From Paenibacillus beijingensis (lineage in GTDB: Bacteria; Bacillota; Bacilli; Paenibacillales; Paenibacillaceae): 64,000 nt of DNA. The stretch covers positions 1,017,501 through 1,081,500 of the forward strand of contig NZ_CP011058.1 in NCBI RefSeq assembly GCF_000961095.1, given 5' to 3'. Both the position numbers and the translations under genes were made by a program. The notes under the pieces are model-generated. The model did no database searches, was not told the origin of the DNA, and saw only the letters and a program-made list of their open reading frames with translations. This document shows positions 51,828 through 61,074 of this stretch, one piece after another. Numbering within the stretch: position 1 is the stretch's first letter; each line of letters starts with the position of its first letter.

Positions 51828-52790
51828 TCAATCCGCTCTTACAGCATTCCGGATAAACATTGCCGCCAGATGAAGCGAATTTTTTGCCGATCCCAAAATC
51901 CGCGACATCATGGCGGTGAAATCATGAATCATCCCCGCATAACAGCGGTAAACGGCCGGCACGCCCGCCTGCCGCAGCCGCTGCGCGTACTGCTTCCCCT
52001 GATCCCGCAGCGGGCAAAACTGCGCCGTCACGATGACCGCGGGCGGTAGTCCCTCCAGCCGTTCGGCAAACAACGGGGACGCGTAAGGCTGACGGCGTCG
52101 TTCTTTGTCAGGCACATAGCCTTGCACGAATTGCTTCATGAGCCGGATGGTCAGCATATAGCCGCTGCCGTTCTCGAACACCGAAGGCTGATGTCCCGTC
52201 AGATCGACGGCGGGATAAAGCAGCGCTTGGCAGCGCAGCCGCGGCCCGCCCCGGTCGCGGGCCATCAGCGCGACAACCGCGGCCAGGTTGCCGCCGGCGC
52301 TTTCGCCGGCCACGGCGATCCGCGCAGGATCGCCGCCGAATGAGGCGGCATGCTCGGCGCACCAGCGCAGCGCGTCGTAGGCGTCCTCGACTCCCCGCGG
52401 ATACGGGTGCTCCGGCGCCAGCCGGTATCCGACCGATACGAGCACGGTGCCGCTTTTCTCCGCCAGCGTCCGGTTGAATCGGTCGCGAACCGTATGGCTG
52501 CCAAGCGCAAAACCGCCGCCATGATAATAAACGAGCATCGGCAGCGGCCCCGGCGTGCGCGGGATATACAGCCGTATAGGAATCTCATAGCCGTCGGAAG
52601 CGGGAACGGTTTCGTCCCGGACCGTAAACGCGCCGCGGGCCCGCTCCGTCGCAAACCGGTCCATCAATCTCAGAAACAGCCGCATACGGGGACGCATCGC
52701 GGGCAGCGGCCTGCCAGTCATCCAGACAAAATGGTTCACCAGCCACAATAAAAATCGCAGTTGAACCGGTATCCCCCTGTTGCCGTCCAT
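51828..52790 (-). CDS. Alpha/beta hydrolase, hormone-sensitive-lipase family
   Basis: 320 residues, cytoplasmic. Oxyanion-hole motif YYHGGGFALGS, nucleophile elbow VAGESAGGN, and C-terminal catalytic His in CYAGMIHDF. These place it with HSL-type carboxylesterases/acetyl hydrolases acting on short-chain esters. Start ATG 52790. Upstream gene on the same strand is pncB, 84 bp away; no functional link is evident. Confidence 0.92.
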   Translation of the reverse strand: MDGNRGIPVQLRFLLWLVNHFVWMTGRPLPAMRPRMRLFLRLMDRFATERARGAFTVRDETVPASDGYEIPIRLYIPRTPGPLPMLVYYHGGGFALGSHTVRDRFNRTLAEKSGTVLVSVGYRLAPEHPYPRGVEDAYDALRWCAEHAASFGGDPARIAVAGESAGGNLAAVVALMARDRGGPRLRCQALLYPAVDLTGHQPSVFENGSGYMLTIRLMKQFVQGYVPDKERRRQPYASPLFAERLEGLPPAVIVTAQFCPLRDQGKQYAQRLRQAGVPAVYRCYAGMIHDFTAMMSRILGSAKNSLHLAAMFIRNAVRAD

Positions 52791-52873
52791 CCGCCTGACC
52801 GCCTCTCTGCTAACTTGGAACCTCTTTTACGTTAGCATTTCCCCTCTTCCCGTAATTGTTACCCTCTCACTCG

Positions 52874-54325
52874 TTATTTCCGGTTCTGATAGCGCTTGAT
52901 CATATCGGTCTTGAGCTGCCACAGCTCTTCGCTGAACCATACCGGATACGGCTCCGGATGCAGCTTCCGCAAATATTCCGGCCGGAACAGCTCCATCTGC
53001 CGCTTATGGTAATCGCGGACTTCTTCCAAAGCGGGCAGCGTACCGGTCAGTTCCCCATTCTCGAACACGCGGCGCAGCAGCGGCTCCGCCCGGTAACCGG
53101 CCGCCTCCTCACGCAAATACGGATGGCCGGGATCCAGAAGCGTCAGCGTTTCACCTGTTGCCGGGCGCTCATCGCCGCGCAGCGTCATGAAGTCGCCCGC
53201 AGCCATTCCGCTCTCCAAATCGATAAGCCGGTAGATATCCTTGACACCCGGATTGGAAACTTTATCGAGGTTGCCGGAAATTTTGATTACCGGCTCATAC
53301 GTGCCGCCGCCGTTTTCACGGGCGACCAGCTTGTACACGCCGCCCAGCGCTGGCTGATCCGACGCCGTAATGAGCTGCGTGCCTACCCCCCATATATCGA
53401 TTTTCGCACCCTGTGCTTTCAGGTTGAAAATGATATGCTCGTCCAAGTCGTTGGACGCCACGATCTTAACATCGGGAAGCCCTGCCTCATCCAGAATCCG
53501 CCGCGCCTTCTTCGACAACAACGCCAAATCGCCGCTGTCAAGCCGGATCGCATCGAGCTTCTTGCCCCGCCGCTCCAGCGCCTTGGCGGTCCGGATGGCG
53601 TTCGGAAGCCCGCTGCGCAGCGTATCGTACGTATCGACGAGCAGCGTTACAGAATCGGGCAGCGCCTCGGCATATTTGTCGAACGCTTCCGCCTCCGAAT
53701 CGTGCCCCTGAACCCAGGAGTGGGCGTGCGTTCCTTTGGCCGGAATACCGAACATCATACCGGCACGCATGTTGGAGGAGGCGTGAAAGCCGGCCAGATA
53801 TGAGGCGCGCGCGCCCCATACGGCAGCATCGGCTTCCTGCGCGCGCCGGGTTCCAAACTCCAGCAAAATATCGTTGTCGGCGACGCCTTTAATCCGCGAA
53901 GCTTTCGTGGCAATTAGCGTCTGATAGTTGCAAAAGTTCAGTATGGCCGTTTCCACCAGTTGGGCCTCGAAAATGCGCGCTTCCACACGGATGAGCGGCT
54001 CGTGCGGAAAGACGAGCGTGCCTTCCGGCACCGAGTCGATATTGCCCGTAAATCTCAGCCTGCGCAGCTCCTCCAGAAATTCGGGCTTGTACTGCTCCTC
54101 CTGCTTCCCCAGATAATCGATCTCTTCCTCACTGAAGCGCAGCTTTTTTATATAGTCGACAATCCGCTCCAGCCCGGCAAAAACAGCGTACCCGTTGCCG
54201 AACGGCAGCTTGCGGAAATAAACCTCGAAGACCGCCTTGTCGTTCAACGATCCTTGTATCCAATGCGCATACATCATATTGATCTGGTATTTGTCCGTAT
54301 GCAGCGTCAAGTGCTCGCAGCTCAT
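52874..54325 (-). CDS. pncB: Nicotinate phosphoribosyltransferase
   Basis: 483 residues, normal family length. Converts nicotinate and PRPP to nicotinate mononucleotide in NAD salvage. Seen: LHTDKYQINMMYAHW, EFGTRRAQEADAA, GTHAHSWVQGHDSEAEAF, LLVDTYDTLRSG, IRLDSGDLALLSKKARRILDEAGL and ASNDLDEHII, covering the PRPP and base sites. GAGAGGG precedes ATG 54325. Confidence 0.95.
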   Translation of the reverse strand: MSCEHLTLHTDKYQINMMYAHWIQGSLNDKAVFEVYFRKLPFGNGYAVFAGLERIVDYIKKLRFSEEEIDYLGKQEEQYKPEFLEELRRLRFTGNIDSVPEGTLVFPHEPLIRVEARIFEAQLVETAILNFCNYQTLIATKASRIKGVADNDILLEFGTRRAQEADAAVWGARASYLAGFHASSNMRAGMMFGIPAKGTHAHSWVQGHDSEAEAFDKYAEALPDSVTLLVDTYDTLRSGLPNAIRTAKALERRGKKLDAIRLDSGDLALLSKKARRILDEAGLPDVKIVASNDLDEHIIFNLKAQGAKIDIWGVGTQLITASDQPALGGVYKLVARENGGGTYEPVIKISGNLDKVSNPGVKDIYRLIDLESGMAAGDFMTLRGDERPATGETLTLLDPGHPYLREEAAGYRAEPLLRRVFENGELTGTLPALEEVRDYHKRQMELFRPEYLRKLHPEPYPVWFSEELWQLKTDMIKRYQNRK

Positions 54326-54407
54326 CTATCCCTCTCCCATCTTCGCTTACTCTTCATATTAGTTTCACAACGCGTCCGGGCCGTGCCGGCAGTTGACGTG
54401 CACGACA

Positions 54408-54434
54408 AAAGCGCGGCGTATTCCGCCGCGCTTT
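54408..54434 (-). terminator. Terminator after the LapA-domain gene
   Basis: Perfect 11-bp stem AAAGCGCGGCG (54408-54418)/CGCCGCGCTTT (54424-54434) with a 5-nt loop; a short T-tract follows on the minus strand. Lies between the LapA-domain gene and pncB. Confidence 0.7.
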
Positions 54435-54496
54435 ACGTCGATTTGCCGTACCAGCAGATGCGTATCGTTCTCAAGGTCGGCTTCCCGGCCTTTACT

Positions 54497-54886
54497 TTAA
54501 GAATTGGCTCCCGCTTTGCCGGATTCCCGGTCGAATTGCGAAGAGCCGCCCCTTAATTCCCCGTCGTTGTCCGCCGCGGAATAAACCGGGGTACCCAAAG
54601 CTGCGCCCGCAGCCGCTTCCTCTCCCGCTACTATCTCCAGCTTGAGCTCGGCAACCTGTTTCTCCAGCGAGCGGATCGTCCGCTGCAGCCGGAATATCCG
54701 AATGATCCCGAACATGCCGACCATAAGTCCGCTAAGCAGCGCGGAAGCCAGAATCACGAGAATAAGCGGGATCTGCGTCGTCTTATAGAGGAAATTAACT
54801 CCGACCGGTTCGACATTAATAACGGCAAAAATAGCAATTACAAGCGCAAATAATAAAGCAAGAATCAAAAACCATTGCGTTTTCAT
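54497..54886 (-). CDS. LapA-domain (DUF1049) membrane protein
   Basis: 129 residues. Two membrane segments (about 6-25 and 41-62) with the LapA pattern NVEPVGVNFLYKTTQIPLILVILASALLSGLMVG, then a coiled coil (RTIRSLEKQVAELKLEI) and a low-complexity Ala/Gly tail facing the cytoplasm. GGGGGGGAT precedes ATG 54886. In proteobacteria LapA relatives take part in envelope/LPS assembly; role in Firmicutes unknown. Confidence 0.87.
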   Translation of the reverse strand: MKTQWFLILALLFALVIAIFAVINVEPVGVNFLYKTTQIPLILVILASALLSGLMVGMFGIIRIFRLQRTIRSLEKQVAELKLEIVAGEEAAAGAALGTPVYSAADNDGELRGGSSQFDRESGKAGANS

Positions 54887-55111
54887 TTTTATCCCCCCCG
54901 ATGGCCTTCATTACTTTACGGCCTTAAACAACCGATTCTTTATTTTAACCCATTAACGTTATGCCATACAATTCAAACATCGCCACATTTTTCAGGAATC
55001 GGTCGTTCCCGCCTCATTCACTATTAATGGGGACTGGATGAAAGTAAAAATATAACAATGCAGAGAAGTTACTTAGCGACCGATTCCACCGAGGCGCAGC
55101 CGGCCAGACGA

Positions 55112-55154
55112 CGGTTGACTTCGTTCCATCCCGGCGGTTGACTTCGCTCCATCC
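55112..55154. repeat. Direct 20-bp repeat, two copies
   Basis: CGGTTGACTTCGTTCCATCC at 55112 and the same with one T-to-C change at 55135 (period 23). Non-coding, at the left edge of the 54887-55751 gap, which holds no gene. Confidence 0.7.
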
Positions 55155-55201
55155 AATGCTGCTTGCCAATCCGAGCGCATCGCCGCTATCGCCTGTTCAG
55201 C

Positions 55202-55428
55202 GGTTTACGGCACTATCCCATTAGCTCAGAAAAAAGGGCACGAGCTACTCGGATACTTCAGGCGGCTTTACGGCACTATCCCATTAGCTCAGAAAGAGGC
55301 CCGGGCTACTTCTCAGTTTCAGCCGGCTTTACGGCACTATCCCATTCACTCAGAAAGGCTCGCGGGCTACTTGGCGGCTTCAGACATCTATACGACAGCT
55401 TTACGGCATTATCCCATTCTCTCAGGAA
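55202..55428. repeat. Degenerate tandem repeat, four copies, period about 61-72 bp
   Basis: TTTACGGCACTATCCCATT with a following CTCAGAAA block recurs at 55204, 55266, 55327 and 55399. The sequence between copies is also related (GGGCTACTT). An open frame runs through it (55163-55438), but the period is not a multiple of three and the frame is an artefact. Inverted relatives (CTGAG-N4-GGGATAGT) lie at 55502 and 39304. Near 55600-55655 GAGAA/GACATC-type short repeats follow. Confidence 0.75.
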
Positions 55429-55674
55429 GGGACACTAGCCAATCGGTGGCATTAAGCAGCATCTAAGTAGGACTGTGAGAAAGTATTCGACGGTTTCTCT
55501 CCTGAGTCAAAGGGATAGTATCCAAAAGGATCCATACCCGGCACCATACGTTGACGCCAAGGCCGATTGGAGAATAAAAACGGCAGGTCTATCCATGATC
55601 GGTAAAACATCTACGAGAATACATCATTGAGAAAACATCCTTGAGAGAACATCGACGGAAAAGGATCGAGAGAG

Positions 55675-55725
55675 AAAAAAACAGCCTTTCGGAACCGCGT
55701 CCATGCGCATGGTTCCGAAAGGCTG
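55675..55725 (-). terminator. Rho-independent terminator of the secreted-protein gene
   Basis: 15-bp perfect stem CAGCCTTTCGGAACC (55682-55696)/GGTTCCGAAAGGCTG (55711-55725), 14-nt loop, seven T residues on the minus strand (A-run 55675-55681). Confidence 0.93.
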
Positions 55726-55751
55726 ATCGTCCGGCTTGGAAGCCGTTCTTC

Positions 55752-56825
55752 CTACAAGTCGCTGTTTGTGAAGTAAAGCACCTGGGGACCGGCAGCGCCC
55801 CCTGTCAGGCTAAGGTTGGCTTGTACCGTTTTTCCTTTTTTGTTCACTTTAAACTCGGTGAATTTCCACGCTCTCGTATAATCCAAAAAGCTGCTTTGCA
55901 AAATACTGCCCGCCCATCCGATTACGTAATGCCCGGCGCCTCCGGACGGATTGTCGTAAACGGAAATGAGCTTCTTGTTGTCGCTTTCGTTATTGATTTC
56001 GACGGCTAGATTATACATGACGCCGTAGTTGCCGCTGTTCACGACCGTGCTCCCGTCGATGGCATTAATGCCGTATTCGTATTCTCCCGGCATGCTGTCG
56101 CTCCATTTTCCGGATGGCGCGGATGAAATCCGGATAAGCGAATTGCCGGCGGTCGTATTATAGGTGAGCGTACCCGTCCGGTCAAAATGCGGGAACGTCC
56201 CTCTGACGTGAACATCGCCCGGCAGTATGGGCACTTGTTCCGGATGTTCGGGCGGAGTAACGAAGCCAAGCGTCGTCACCGTCACCGTAGCGTCTTCGTT
56301 GCCGCGCTGCGATTGGGCATGCAGCTGAACGATTCCGCTGACGGTATACGTATCGGGCGTTCTGGCGCTTAATTCGTACGTTTCGCCGGGCTGGAGCAAG
56401 GCGGTCATTTTTTTACTGCCGTGCGTGTTCATGTAAGCGGCAAGCGCATCCTGTCCGGCCAAGTCGGGATAATAATCGACACCCACTCCCTGTCCTTCAG
56501 TGAATAGCATGACAGGCTCGTTGGACGTATTGGTGACTGCAACGGCGATGTTGAGCGGTGCTCCCGTCATATTGGCATGATGCCAAAATACCCGAAACTG
56601 GCCCGTGACGCGGTCCCGGTAATACGCGCCTTCCGTCGTGGGCGATTCGGGCGAATCGCTGAGGATCAGCGCTCCTCCTGTCGGCGTCAGAGACGGCTTG
56701 CTCATCGGAGCCGCCGGCTTCAGTTCACTAACCGGGACAATTGTCTCTTCAGCCGAGGCGGCAGCTGAAACCAACAAGCTGCAAACCATACCCGCCGTCA
56801 CAAGCCATCTCGTCCTTGTCTTCAT
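55752..56825 (-). CDS. Secreted protein of unknown function
   Basis: 357 residues with Sec signal peptide MKTRTRWLVTAGMVCSLLVSAAASA (cleavage ASA-EE), GGGAGG before ATG 56825. The mature part is beta-rich with repeating features of jelly-roll-like proteins (GAYYRDRVTGQFRVFWHHANMTGAPLNIAVAVTNTSNEPVML; YGVMYNLAVEINNESDNKKLISVYDNPSGGAGHYVIGW). No lipobox, no anchor. I recall similar uncharacterised proteins in Paenibacillus but cannot name a domain. Single-gene transcript with its own strong terminator. Confidence 0.82.
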   Translation of the reverse strand: MKTRTRWLVTAGMVCSLLVSAAASAEETIVPVSELKPAAPMSKPSLTPTGGALILSDSPESPTTEGAYYRDRVTGQFRVFWHHANMTGAPLNIAVAVTNTSNEPVMLFTEGQGVGVDYYPDLAGQDALAAYMNTHGSKKMTALLQPGETYELSARTPDTYTVSGIVQLHAQSQRGNEDATVTVTTLGFVTPPEHPEQVPILPGDVHVRGTFPHFDRTGTLTYNTTAGNSLIRISSAPSGKWSDSMPGEYEYGINAIDGSTVVNSGNYGVMYNLAVEINNESDNKKLISVYDNPSGGAGHYVIGWAGSILQSSFLDYTRAWKFTEFKVNKKGKTVQANLSLTGGAAGPQVLYFTNSDL

Positions 56826-56934
56826 TATTGATCCCTCCCAATAATATTGTCATGAACATCATGGTCTCTTGCGGTTCCGATTATGCGATCGATGCACCAC
56901 GACATCGTAAGAAAGCGCTTCGGCTTCGCTCATC

Positions 56935-58536
56935 TTACAGCAGCACTTCGGTTTCCACGCTTTCCGGCCAGTGCAGCTCCACTCCGTGGTCGGTCAACAG
57001 TTTCTGGTATCTTTCCAACTGCTCCATGTCGCGCTTCACATCATGGGGAGCGATCCCGTTTATAACGCAGTACGAAGCCAACAATCCGGCCGCTTCGCCG
57101 ATATTCCACTCCGTCGGATGAAGTCGGAAGCAGCCGTTGGAAATTTGGGTTGTTCCGATATTTTTACAAGCGGGCAATACATTTTTCATACGGATCGGCA
57201 GCAGCGCTCCGAGCGGAATTTCATAAGGATAATTCGGAATGTAGAAGCTGCGGTTCGATGCGGTCGTATGGTGCAGATCCAAATGATAGCTGCCCACACC
57301 GACGCTGTCGTCGAGTCTTTTGATCCCGCGGCCGCCGCGCAATTCCTTGCTCACGTCGTGCTCGGTAACGGTCGTCATCGCTTGAATGCGTCTGGACTCG
57401 CGGATATAGACCGACTTGGCCAGGCCGTCTTTCGTGCCGAGAACATCGCCGCGCAGCCGGATGCCGCTGAATCCCTTCCCGCCGTCCAGCCTTGGCGCAT
57501 CCGTCTGCAGCCAATATACAAGCGACAACGTAAGCTGCCGGGCCGCTTCCAGCCGCTCTTTCCTAACAAGGAAGGGAACATCTACGACACTGCCCAAAAA
57601 ATAATCGTTTTGCGGCCAGTTCAGCAGCGTCAGCTCCCCGTCGTAAAGCGGCCCAGCCAAATTCGCAGGGTCGAGAATACGCCGGTAATCCCAAAGCGAT
57701 ACAATCCCCTGCCCGTTCGGAAAAAGAGTAAACCGCTTCGTCCGCGTCGTATCGTCCGCATCCGTCGCATACCAGCTGAGCAGCGGATGCGCCGAGAATG
57801 TGGGGATAAACGATTTCCAGAACCGGTACTGCTCCGGCTCGGTAATCGTGAAGTTTCCGCCCGGAACATAATCGACTGCTGCCACGTGCGTAATGGCCTG
57901 CACATCGAAAGGATCGGCTGCCTCTGGAGCATGCGGCTCCAAGAAGGCGCTGCGGGATTCCGCACCAATGACATATTCCGTACCGGTAAGCGTCAGCAGA
58001 TCCCCGCATTCGGTTGCGTCCAGCACGTAGCGTCCCGTCAGCGCCGTCTCCGTACCGCTTCTGAGGTCTCTTACGACGACAGCTTCCACGCGGTTCTCCG
58101 CCGTTACTGCCCGGACGGGCATCGTCTCGTACATAATCCGAATCCTTCCGCTGTTCACGTACGGGGCGAGCATATCCTGAAGCACACGAAGCGCAACGCG
58201 CGGCTCGTGGGCCAGCCGGCTCACCCAGCCGTTACCTGGATTGAGCAGCGGATTGTTCGCCGCTTGTTCCGTAAGCGGGTAATGATCCCGGTAATAGCGG
58301 CGAACCCGCTCCCGAAATTCCCGGTAGGAGGCGGTGCAGCCGCATTGTTCAATCCACCGGTGCTCGTCCGGCGGAACGGCCTGGGTCGTAAGCTGGCCGC
58401 CGATCCAATCCGTCTCTTCCGTCATGACGACCCGCATCCCTGCTTTGGCCGCCGCGAGCGCTGCCGCAGTACCGCCGAGCCCGCCGCCGATCACGAGAAT
58501 ATCGGCCGTTACATCCTGTTCCTTTTCGCTGGTCAT
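56935..58536 (-). CDS. FAD-dependent oxidoreductase (FAD_oxidored family)
   Basis: 533 residues. ADP-binding fold ADILVIGGGLGGTAAALAAAKAGMRVVMTEETDWIGGQLTTQ at the N-terminus; ATECGDLL and the C-terminal ACKNIGTTQISNGCFRLHPTEWNIGEAAGLLASY are typical of the large FAD_oxidored group found in carbohydrate and aminosugar loci. GAGGAG before ATG 58536. Last gene of the sugar importer/DUF4127/nanE string (84 bp after nanE). Substrate unknown. Confidence 0.88.
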   Translation of the reverse strand: MTSEKEQDVTADILVIGGGLGGTAAALAAAKAGMRVVMTEETDWIGGQLTTQAVPPDEHRWIEQCGCTASYREFRERVRRYYRDHYPLTEQAANNPLLNPGNGWVSRLAHEPRVALRVLQDMLAPYVNSGRIRIMYETMPVRAVTAENRVEAVVVRDLRSGTETALTGRYVLDATECGDLLTLTGTEYVIGAESRSAFLEPHAPEAADPFDVQAITHVAAVDYVPGGNFTITEPEQYRFWKSFIPTFSAHPLLSWYATDADDTTRTKRFTLFPNGQGIVSLWDYRRILDPANLAGPLYDGELTLLNWPQNDYFLGSVVDVPFLVRKERLEAARQLTLSLVYWLQTDAPRLDGGKGFSGIRLRGDVLGTKDGLAKSVYIRESRRIQAMTTVTEHDVSKELRGGRGIKRLDDSVGVGSYHLDLHHTTASNRSFYIPNYPYEIPLGALLPIRMKNVLPACKNIGTTQISNGCFRLHPTEWNIGEAAGLLASYCVINGIAPHDVKRDMEQLERYQKLLTDHGVELHWPESVETEVLL

Positions 58537-58620
58537 CTGTCCTCTCCTCGCCTTGATTCTGATATTCCCTCGCTCGTTCTATCGATTGCCCAAACGTACG
58601 CGTTATCCCAACCGTACGCG

Positions 58621-59328
58621 TTAGTTTGTAACTTCAGACTCATCTGCGCTCGTGCGCCGCTTGGCTGCGGAAGTGAATCGCCGGGTAATGAGCTGCGGGC
58701 GCGTAATGGCCGAGCCGACGACGACCGAGTGGGCTCCCATTGCGAGCAGCAGCGCCACCTGCTGCGGTTCGCTTATTCTGCCTTCGGCAAATAAAGGGAC
58801 GTTCAGCACGCCGGCAGCCTGCTCCACAAGACGAAAGTCAGGGCCGCCGTTCTGCCTCGAATACGGCGTATAGCCCGAAAGCGTCGTGGAAACGCAGTCC
58901 ACACCGAGCTGCTGGGCATAAAGCGCTTCTTCCATCGTTGAGACATCCGCCATTGCGAGCGCACCTCTCGCCTTCATATAGCCGACGAGATTCTCCAGAG
59001 TGCACCCGTTCGGCCGGTTCCGTCTCGTCGCGTCAAAAGCGATCATGTCCGCCCCCGCCTCTATCAGCTCATCCACTTCTTTTGTCGTAGGGGTGATATA
59101 GACATCGAATCCGTCATAATTTCGTTTGACGATCCCGATTACGGGCAGCGAAACCGCCTGCTTAATGCTCCGTACATCCTCTTTCGTATTGGCCCGTATT
59201 GCGACAGCTCCTCCTTCCTCCGCCGCCTTCGCCATCCGCGCCATTATTTCCGAACCGTGCAAGGGCTCATCCGGCAGTGCTTGGCACGAAACGACAACCC
59301 CGTGCCGTACCTTTTCAAAAAGATTCAT
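58621..59328 (-). CDS. nanE: N-acetylmannosamine-6-phosphate 2-epimerase
   Basis: 235 residues from ATG 59328 (AAGGGG 9 nt upstream; ATG 59337 overlaps the previous stop but sits on the ribosome site). TIM-barrel enzyme converting ManNAc-6-P to GlcNAc-6-P. Motifs: VVSCQALPDEPLHG, GAVAIRANT, VIGIVKRNYDGFDVYITPT, ADMIAFDATRRNRP, DCVSTTLSGYTPYS and AEGRIS. Coupled to the DUF4127 gene upstream. Confidence 0.94.
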   Translation of the reverse strand: MNLFEKVRHGVVVSCQALPDEPLHGSEIMARMAKAAEEGGAVAIRANTKEDVRSIKQAVSLPVIGIVKRNYDGFDVYITPTTKEVDELIEAGADMIAFDATRRNRPNGCTLENLVGYMKARGALAMADVSTMEEALYAQQLGVDCVSTTLSGYTPYSRQNGGPDFRLVEQAAGVLNVPLFAEGRISEPQQVALLLAMGAHSVVVGSAITRPQLITRRFTSAAKRRTSADESEVTN

Positions 59329-59333
59329 TGCTG

Positions 59334-60992
59334 TCATCCCCTTGCGTGATTGTTTTCCGCTGCTGCGGCTCCTTTCCCTTCAGAGAACGGTCCGGGGTCC
59401 GCTTCGGGGGCCGCCCCTTCCGCTGCGCCTCTCTGCCCAGCTCCGCCGGAGACGCTGGCTTTCACGACCGCTTGCACTGTCAGTCCCGTTTCGAACATGC
59501 GGCTCCAAGGCATATAGCAGTCCGTAATCCGGACCGTAATCTCATCCGTGTCGATATGAGCCTCCGCGAAACGCTCCAGGCTCTCCAGCACCATTTCCGC
59601 CACCTTACCCCGCTGGCCGTCCACGCCGAAATAGTTGTAGCCCAGTTCCTTAACCGGTCCGTTTGCGAGCTTGCGGCGGACGGCCGAGCAGTACCCGAAA
59701 TCTTCCGTGAACCGCAGCGCCAAAAAATCCAAATGCCCCGCCGTCCGGCCATAAATGGCGTAAATCATCAGCTGCGCAAGCACGGTGCCGAGCGAGTTGG
59801 CGCTCGTATTCCAGCCGGCATAACCGGCCAGCTCAAACAAAACTCCTTTTTGCCGCAGCAGCTTGAGCAGCTGCAGGTCGCCCCCGTTCGCATACGCGAC
59901 ATCCGCGACCGCCACCGGCTTGCCGAGCCGCTTCATCGCATAACGGCCGTATTCAACCAGCTCGATGATATTGCGCTGCACCTGGTAACCGACGAGCGGA
60001 TGCTGCTGCGAAACCGCCTCCATCATCGTTTCGCCGGGCGTGTTGACCAGCAGCACAAGGTCGGCTTCCGCCGCGCTTTGCGCCATTAACCCGCCGGCGG
60101 CCAAAATATGATATTTCAGACTCTCTCCGAAAATCCGGTCCTCATACAATGGCGTTACGAACGGCCCCTGTACGCTGGAGAAGCGTGGATAAAGCAAGGG
60201 GACCGTGCCGTTCTTCTCATTCAGCATCCGTGCAAGCAGCGTGCAGCCGGCTTCGTCGGCGCCGGGGTACATCAGCGCTTTCAGCTCTACATCAAGCTCA
60301 GCGATGCGTGCGCGAACCGCTTGCTGGTCTTTCGCCGTCCAGCCGTAAGGTGCAGAGTCGTCCTGCGGAACGACGAGAAAATCGATCGTTCCGTCCGCAA
60401 CCAGCTCCAGCGCTGCCTTGTTCGCTTCGACGTTAACGGCCCGGCGGCTCAAATAATCGTCCCGGATGTGATCCGGCAGCTCTGCGCGGATGCTCGAGAT
60501 TTCCTCCAATTCCTCCGGGAGCGCGACGCCCAGTTCCTCACGCTGGCCGATGTATCCGAGCCGGAACAGCTCGCGCCCCCAGTCGTCATAGTAATCCGGC
60601 TCCTCGTCGGCATTGGAATACTGCGGGCATCTCATGATGAGATGCAGCGCATACAGCTTCAGCCGCGGATTGTGCGCTTTCAGCCGCCGCAGCTGCGTGA
60701 GAGCCGCCCGGCACTCCTCCGCGCTGCGGCTGTGCAGCCGCGAAGGCACGATGCCGCCGTAGAGCAGCGTGTCGAGCGACACGATCGCTCCGTAAGCGTC
60801 CTCGCACTCCGCCTCCAGCCACCGGAACAGTTCCTTTGTGTTTCCGGGCGTTTTTTTGCGGCCCATAAGTTCCATATCCGGGCGCAGCACCGCTGCGTCG
60901 GTTCCCCGCGCCAGCAAATGCGGGAATTCGTAATTACAGGGCCGCTCGTCAAGCGGCAGGTAGACGATCTTCCCTCCACCGATTTGGTCCAT
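59334..60992 (-). CDS. DUF4127 family protein
   Basis: 552 residues from ATG 60992 (AGGTG 9 nt upstream). Opens with KIVYLPLDERPCNYEFPHLLA, the hallmark of DUF4127, followed by MGRKKTPGN, IVSLDTLLYGGIVPSR, DDWGRELFRLGY and VPQDDSAPYGWTAKDQ. Function of the family is not established; members occur next to sugar transporters and amino-sugar genes, as here. No signal peptide. Located between the permease gene (82 bp) and nanE (overlap region). Confidence 0.9.
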   Translation of the reverse strand: MDQIGGGKIVYLPLDERPCNYEFPHLLARGTDAAVLRPDMELMGRKKTPGNTKELFRWLEAECEDAYGAIVSLDTLLYGGIVPSRLHSRSAEECRAALTQLRRLKAHNPRLKLYALHLIMRCPQYSNADEEPDYYDDWGRELFRLGYIGQREELGVALPEELEEISSIRAELPDHIRDDYLSRRAVNVEANKAALELVADGTIDFLVVPQDDSAPYGWTAKDQQAVRARIAELDVELKALMYPGADEAGCTLLARMLNEKNGTVPLLYPRFSSVQGPFVTPLYEDRIFGESLKYHILAAGGLMAQSAAEADLVLLVNTPGETMMEAVSQQHPLVGYQVQRNIIELVEYGRYAMKRLGKPVAVADVAYANGGDLQLLKLLRQKGVLFELAGYAGWNTSANSLGTVLAQLMIYAIYGRTAGHLDFLALRFTEDFGYCSAVRRKLANGPVKELGYNYFGVDGQRGKVAEMVLESLERFAEAHIDTDEITVRITDCYMPWSRMFETGLTVQAVVKASVSGGAGQRGAAEGAAPEADPGPFSEGKGAAAAENNHARG

Positions 60993-61074
60993 CTGTGTAT
61001 GCACCTGTCCTTTCGGGACGCGTTTCATTCGCTTAGGGATTGCTCCTTTTGTCCGAATTGCCCTCTTCCGGTTG

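Noticed and set aside
55202..55428. CRISPR-like array (about 32-bp repeats, 29-40-bp intervals)
   Set aside because: The intervals resemble one another (GGGCTACTT in three), the repeats degrade across the array, and there are no cas genes; it is a degenerate tandem repeat.
55163..55438. 91-codon frame over the tandem repeat
   Set aside because: Repeat period is not a multiple of three, no ribosome site, translation is low-complexity and basic.
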